Shown in pieces: positions 61,258 through 64,000 of a DNA stretch of 64,000 nt. Position 1 is the stretch's first letter, and each line of letters begins with the position of its first letter. The notes under the pieces are model-generated. The model was not told where the DNA came from. It saw only the letters and a program-made list of their open reading frames with translations, and made no database searches. Source of the stretch: Bog-473 sp963788585 (lineage in GTDB: Bacteria > Actinomycetota > Acidimicrobiia > Acidimicrobiales > RAAP-2); assembly GCA_963788585.1 (NCBI GenBank), contig CAWBHA010000003.1:1240001-1304000 (forward strand), in the 5' to 3' direction. The translations under genes and the position numbers were made by a program.

Positions 61258-62175
61258 ATGCCGTCCCGTGAATGGAAGCAGCGCGTCTACCGCGTCTTCG
61301 ACCGCTTCGTGCCAACGGTCCCCTTCCGGTACCTGCCGCCCAAACAATCGGTGCGCATGGCCTTCAACGTGATCCTCGATCGCGAGCCCGACCCTCGGGG
61401 CGGAGCCGACTACGCCCAGAAGCTGGCCCGCGGCGACCTCTCGCGCCACGGTGTCGCCGAGGCGCTGGCCCACTCCGAGGAGTTCCGTCGACGGGTGCCC
61501 ATCGGGAACGTGCTCCTGTCCATGCACGTGAGCCGCAGCGAGTTCGTGGCCGGCCTACCCCGCGCGGCGCGCATCCTCGACCTCGGTGGCACGCATCAGG
61601 GGTTGCCCGACGGCGCGCTGGTGCATCTCGGCTACCCCTATCCGTTCGAGAAGGTGGTGGTCGTCGACCTGCCGGTGGAGGAGCGCGACGAGATCTACCA
61701 GGGCGGGTCGGCCGGCGAGCCCGTCGTCTCCGAGCTCGGCCCGGTGGAGTTCGCCTTCCACTCCATGGTGGACCTCGGGCGTTACGCGGACGGCTCCTTC
61801 GACCTGGTCTACAGCGGGCAGTCGATCGAGCACGTGAGCGAGGCGGAGGGTGACCAGGTCGTCCGCGAGGCGTGGCGCGTGCTCGCCCCCGGCGGTTGGT
61901 TCTGCCTGGACACGCCCAATGGTCCGGTCTGGCGTCTGCGGTCGAATGCGCCCATGAACCATGACCACAAGATCGAATACGGCGCCGGCGAGCTCGTCGC
62001 CAAACTGGAGCGAGCCGGATTCGACGTGCGCGAGTGCAAGGGCCTCAACCTCATGCGGCGCGGCGCGGCAGCAGGTGTCTTCGACGAAGCGGAGGCCAGC
62101 GGGTACCCGGGGGTGTTCGCTGCGGCCGAGGACTGCCTGCTGCTGGCGGTGGTGGCGCGAAAACCGGAGCGCTGA
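61258..62175 (+). CDS. SAM-dependent methyltransferase with N-terminal DUF4214-like region
   Basis: 305 residues. The N-terminal 75 residues (FNVILDREPDPRGGADYAQK, EALAHSEEFRRR) match the DUF4214 type often paired with glycan enzymes. Residues 95-305 have RILDLGGTHQG (SAM loop), SFDLVYSGQSIEHVSEAEGD and LAPGGWFCLDTPN, a class I methyltransferase. Such fusions methylate sugars or lipid-linked glycans. ATG 61258 is the start. Convergent with the DUF3048 gene (9-bp gap). Confidence 0.82.
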   Translation: MPSREWKQRVYRVFDRFVPTVPFRYLPPKQSVRMAFNVILDREPDPRGGADYAQKLARGDLSRHGVAEALAHSEEFRRRVPIGNVLLSMHVSRSEFVAGLPRAARILDLGGTHQGLPDGALVHLGYPYPFEKVVVVDLPVEERDEIYQGGSAGEPVVSELGPVEFAFHSMVDLGRYADGSFDLVYSGQSIEHVSEAEGDQVVREAWRVLAPGGWFCLDTPNGPVWRLRSNAPMNHDHKIEYGAGELVAKLERAGFDVRECKGLNLMRRGAAAGVFDEAEASGYPGVFAAAEDCLLLAVVARKPER

Positions 62176-62184
62176 TGGTGACGC

Positions 62185-63264
62185 CTACGGCGTCGTCGTC
62201 GCCATGATCGTGTTCGGCACGAGCTCGACCCAGGTCGTCCCGGGCTCGAGCGGGATCGGCACGCCGAACGCGTTCACGAACTGCGTCGGGTCACCCAACG
62301 CACCGCGATGCCACGTCGCGGGGAAGGCCTTGCCGTTGCGGTAGACGACCGCGGTCCCGCTGGCGTTGGGGTAGAGGTCCGCCTGCACCTCGAGCCCTCC
62401 CTCCTCGTTCTCGGCCCAAGGCCCGTAGCTGATCTGCACGTACTGCACCACGACGTTGGGCGTCTGGTTCTGCGCGCCATCGGCCAGCATGTCGGGGGTG
62501 GTGCCGTTGTAGAAGCGCTGGAACGTGTTGGTGGCCGTGTTCCATTTCCACGTCACGTTGGAGGTGCCCGAGAAGTCGATGTTGACCGTGGAGACGGGAG
62601 ATCCGCCGCTCGGGATGGCCGACGAGTAGCTGAAGAGCGGTTGCGGAGGCGTCGTCATCGTGGGGTGGGTGTTGTAGACGATCGCCGTCGAGGTGAAGTC
62701 GGCGTCAGGGGGGACCCGGCCCGCCGGGTGGATCATCAGCGAATTGCTGGCGCCCAGGTCGACGTCCACGATGGGCGACGCGTCGATGTTGGCGATGACC
62801 GGATCGATGCCGCCCACGTGGGCCAGCAGGGGGTTGCCCAGCTGGCCGAGGATGCCGATGTCGATGTTGCGCGCCGAACGCGCGGGCCCGATGAGCGCGG
62901 CATTCTGGCACTGGAACACGGCGGCATAGCGGGTGATGCCGCCTTCGACGGGTTCTTCGAACACGATGTCGGCCTTGTCCAATCCCGCCTGGGGCCTCCC
63001 GTCGGGGTAGTTGTCGATCTTCACTGCCATGGCCGGTCGTTGGGGCACCAGGCCCCCTGGCGCAGGAAGCCCGGTGAGGGGGCAGGCCGGCTTCGGGGTG
63101 TCGGTCGTGGTCGTGGTCGGCTTGACCTTGGCCGCGGACGAATCGTGCGGCGCCGGGTCGGAGGAGCACGCGCTCAGCACCAGGCCGGCGAGTCCGGCAG
63201 TGGCCAGCACGCCCCACACGAGCAGGCGCCGCGCGCGCGAACGGTAATCGTCGGTTTTCCCCAT
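62185..63264 (-). CDS. DUF3048 (YerB-like) lipoprotein
   Basis: 359 residues. A signal peptide with lipobox LVLSAC precedes a Thr-rich linker. The body has CPLTGLPAP, RPAMAVKIDNYPDGRPQAGL, DIVFEEPVEGGITRYAAVFQ and IGPARSARNID, hallmarks of DUF3048, and the closing VVVQYVQISYGPWAENE and TWHRGALGDPTQFVN of its second domain. YerB relatives are envelope proteins of uncertain role. ATG at 63264. Confidence 0.88.
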   Translation of the reverse strand: MGKTDDYRSRARRLLVWGVLATAGLAGLVLSACSSDPAPHDSSAAKVKPTTTTTDTPKPACPLTGLPAPGGLVPQRPAMAVKIDNYPDGRPQAGLDKADIVFEEPVEGGITRYAAVFQCQNAALIGPARSARNIDIGILGQLGNPLLAHVGGIDPVIANIDASPIVDVDLGASNSLMIHPAGRVPPDADFTSTAIVYNTHPTMTTPPQPLFSYSSAIPSGGSPVSTVNIDFSGTSNVTWKWNTATNTFQRFYNGTTPDMLADGAQNQTPNVVVQYVQISYGPWAENEEGGLEVQADLYPNASGTAVVYRNGKAFPATWHRGALGDPTQFVNAFGVPIPLEPGTTWVELVPNTIMATTTP

Positions 63265-63375
63265 CGCTCTGTCACGATCGTAGGTGGGCGGGGTTCGAAA
63301 GTGGTGTCATCCACCGGTGTTCTCCTCGCGCTCCTGGCTGGTGGCCCGCGGTATCGGCGCGAGTGCAGGCGCGGT

Positions 63376-64000
63376 TCAGGCCGCCGTGGTGCCGGCCGCG
63401 CTCGCCGCCGCCGCCGCCGACCCGGTGTAGACCTCGGACCAGTTGCCGCTCGACGTGCCGTACGAGGTGGCGGGACCCAGCCCGAAGCGCCCGTAGACGT
63501 TCTCCATGGCGCGACGGATGACGTCGCTGACGCCGGGGAACGGGCCCGGAACGACGAGCGAGGGGATGACGCCGGTCGTCGACAGCAGCGAGACGAAGCT
63601 GGCCGATCCGCTGGCGAACACACCACCACCGTTCCCCGGCGCGGTGAAGTAGGTGATGTCGGACCAATTGGATTGACCGGGAACCGGTGAGTGCGCCAGC
63701 ACGTCGGCGTTCTTCGGTCCCGGCAGCGACGGGACGTAGCGGTCGTACTCGCCCAGGACCGTGTTGGGGAAGGCCTGCCCGTCCGTCAGGTTGCACCCGT
63801 CGTAGAACCAGGAGGACGCGTCCGTGACGACGGTGTCGGCCTTGGCGCCCACCGACTGGTACATGGAGCCGATGAGCGTCGACTCGGGTTGGTCCAACGG
63901 GGACTGGTTCCAGTTGACCGTGGTCAGCGAGGGCTCCGTCTGGGCCAGCGGATCCTCCGTCGCGTCCTTGTAACAGACCTGCAAGCGGTTGGGGCCGAGG
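63376..64000 (-). CDS. N,N-dimethylformamidase beta-subunit-like domain, 5' end beyond window
   Basis: The frame stays open to the right edge, so this is the C-terminal 208 residues of a larger protein. NRLQVCYKDATEDPLAQTEP, DASSWFYDGCNLTDGQAFPN, LGEYDRYVPSLPGP and FTAPGNGGGVFASGSASFVS match the C-terminal part of DMFase-like (LamG-less) hydrolase chains. The last 20 residues are Ala-rich. Its real start is outside. A complete chain is expected to carry the N-terminal half to the right of 64000. Confidence 0.6.
   Translation of the reverse strand, partial: LGPNRLQVCYKDATEDPLAQTEPSLTTVNWNQSPLDQPESTLIGSMYQSVGAKADTVVTDASSWFYDGCNLTDGQAFPNTVLGEYDRYVPSLPGPKNADVLAHSPVPGQSNWSDITYFTAPGNGGGVFASGSASFVSLLSTTGVIPSLVVPGPFPGVSDVIRRAMENVYGRFGLGPATSYGTSSGNWSEVYTGSAAAAASAAGTTAA

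Overview
The window is a GC-rich stretch of about two thirds G+C, with many GTG/TTG starts, short intergenic gaps and stop/start overlaps. It carries a RecA of actinobacterial type with a GAAC-N4-GTTC SOS box, a tRNA-Ser(GCT), MprAB/PrrAB-like two-component genes, a DUF5134 protein and a DUF732-like domain. This points to a chromosomal contig of an actinobacterium. Acidimicrobiia-type soil or aquatic lineages are plausible, but no 16S rRNA is present and the class is inference.

Layout. 1-4.3 kb: the 3'-truncated end of a CYTH-CHAD gene, a Nudix hydrolase, a zinc alcohol dehydrogenase, an acetoin-utilisation/HDAC-type deacetylase and a universal stress protein. 4.8-17 kb: catabolic genes in short mixed-strand units (CoA-transferase, Cys-type sulfatase, HSL-type esterase, amidohydrolase, cupin, sulfotransferase coupled to a cyclic-nucleotide-binding/thioredoxin-reductase-like fusion, aldehyde dehydrogenase). 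17-24 kb: secreted and redox accessory genes (GH43-like lipoprotein, two adjacent Fe(II)/2-oxoglutarate oxygenase-like proteins, a pentapeptide/Ig-like secreted protein, YdcF-like, MaoC-like, truncated haemoglobin).

24.4-33.6 kb is the most distinctive region. It reads as a copper/thiol homeostasis island: a BlaI/CopY-type repressor with a cysteine-rich N-terminus, a CopZ-like chaperone, a P1B copper ATPase with an extra C-terminal extracytoplasmic domain, two paralogous polytopic membrane proteins (one with a Met-rich ectodomain), a DUF5134 membrane protein, a DUF929 thiol protein and a VKOR. Three copies of one operator, TACTAC-N5-GTAGT(A/T), lie in the two divergent promoter regions and tie the unit together.

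33.7-38 kb: a TetR/flavin-monooxygenase unit divergent from DUF1059 and SnoaL-like genes over a perfect 16-bp palindrome, then a Coq4-motif protein and a Mug-type glycosylase. 38-48.3 kb: two paralogous class III cyclase/AAA/TPR-like proteins of about 1100 residues, a Crp/Fnr regulator and an SGNH hydrolase. Three copies of the 5' flank and 5' half of tRNA-Ser punctuate this stretch; they look like nested attachment sites of two former integrative elements. 48.4-64 kb returns to core functions: rimO-pgsA-cinA, a two-component pair, a GT2-GtrA/GT39 glycosyltransferase pair, a macro-domain protein, two LppX-like exported paralogues, recA, a methyltransferase, a DUF3048 lipoprotein and a truncated DMFase-like gene at the right edge.

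At least eight genes, including pgsA and cinA, are split by a single-base frameshift. In seven of them exactly one extra base restores the family sequence when removed. Indel error in the assembly is more likely than eight independent pseudogenes, so these loci are annotated as single genes with a suspected indel.
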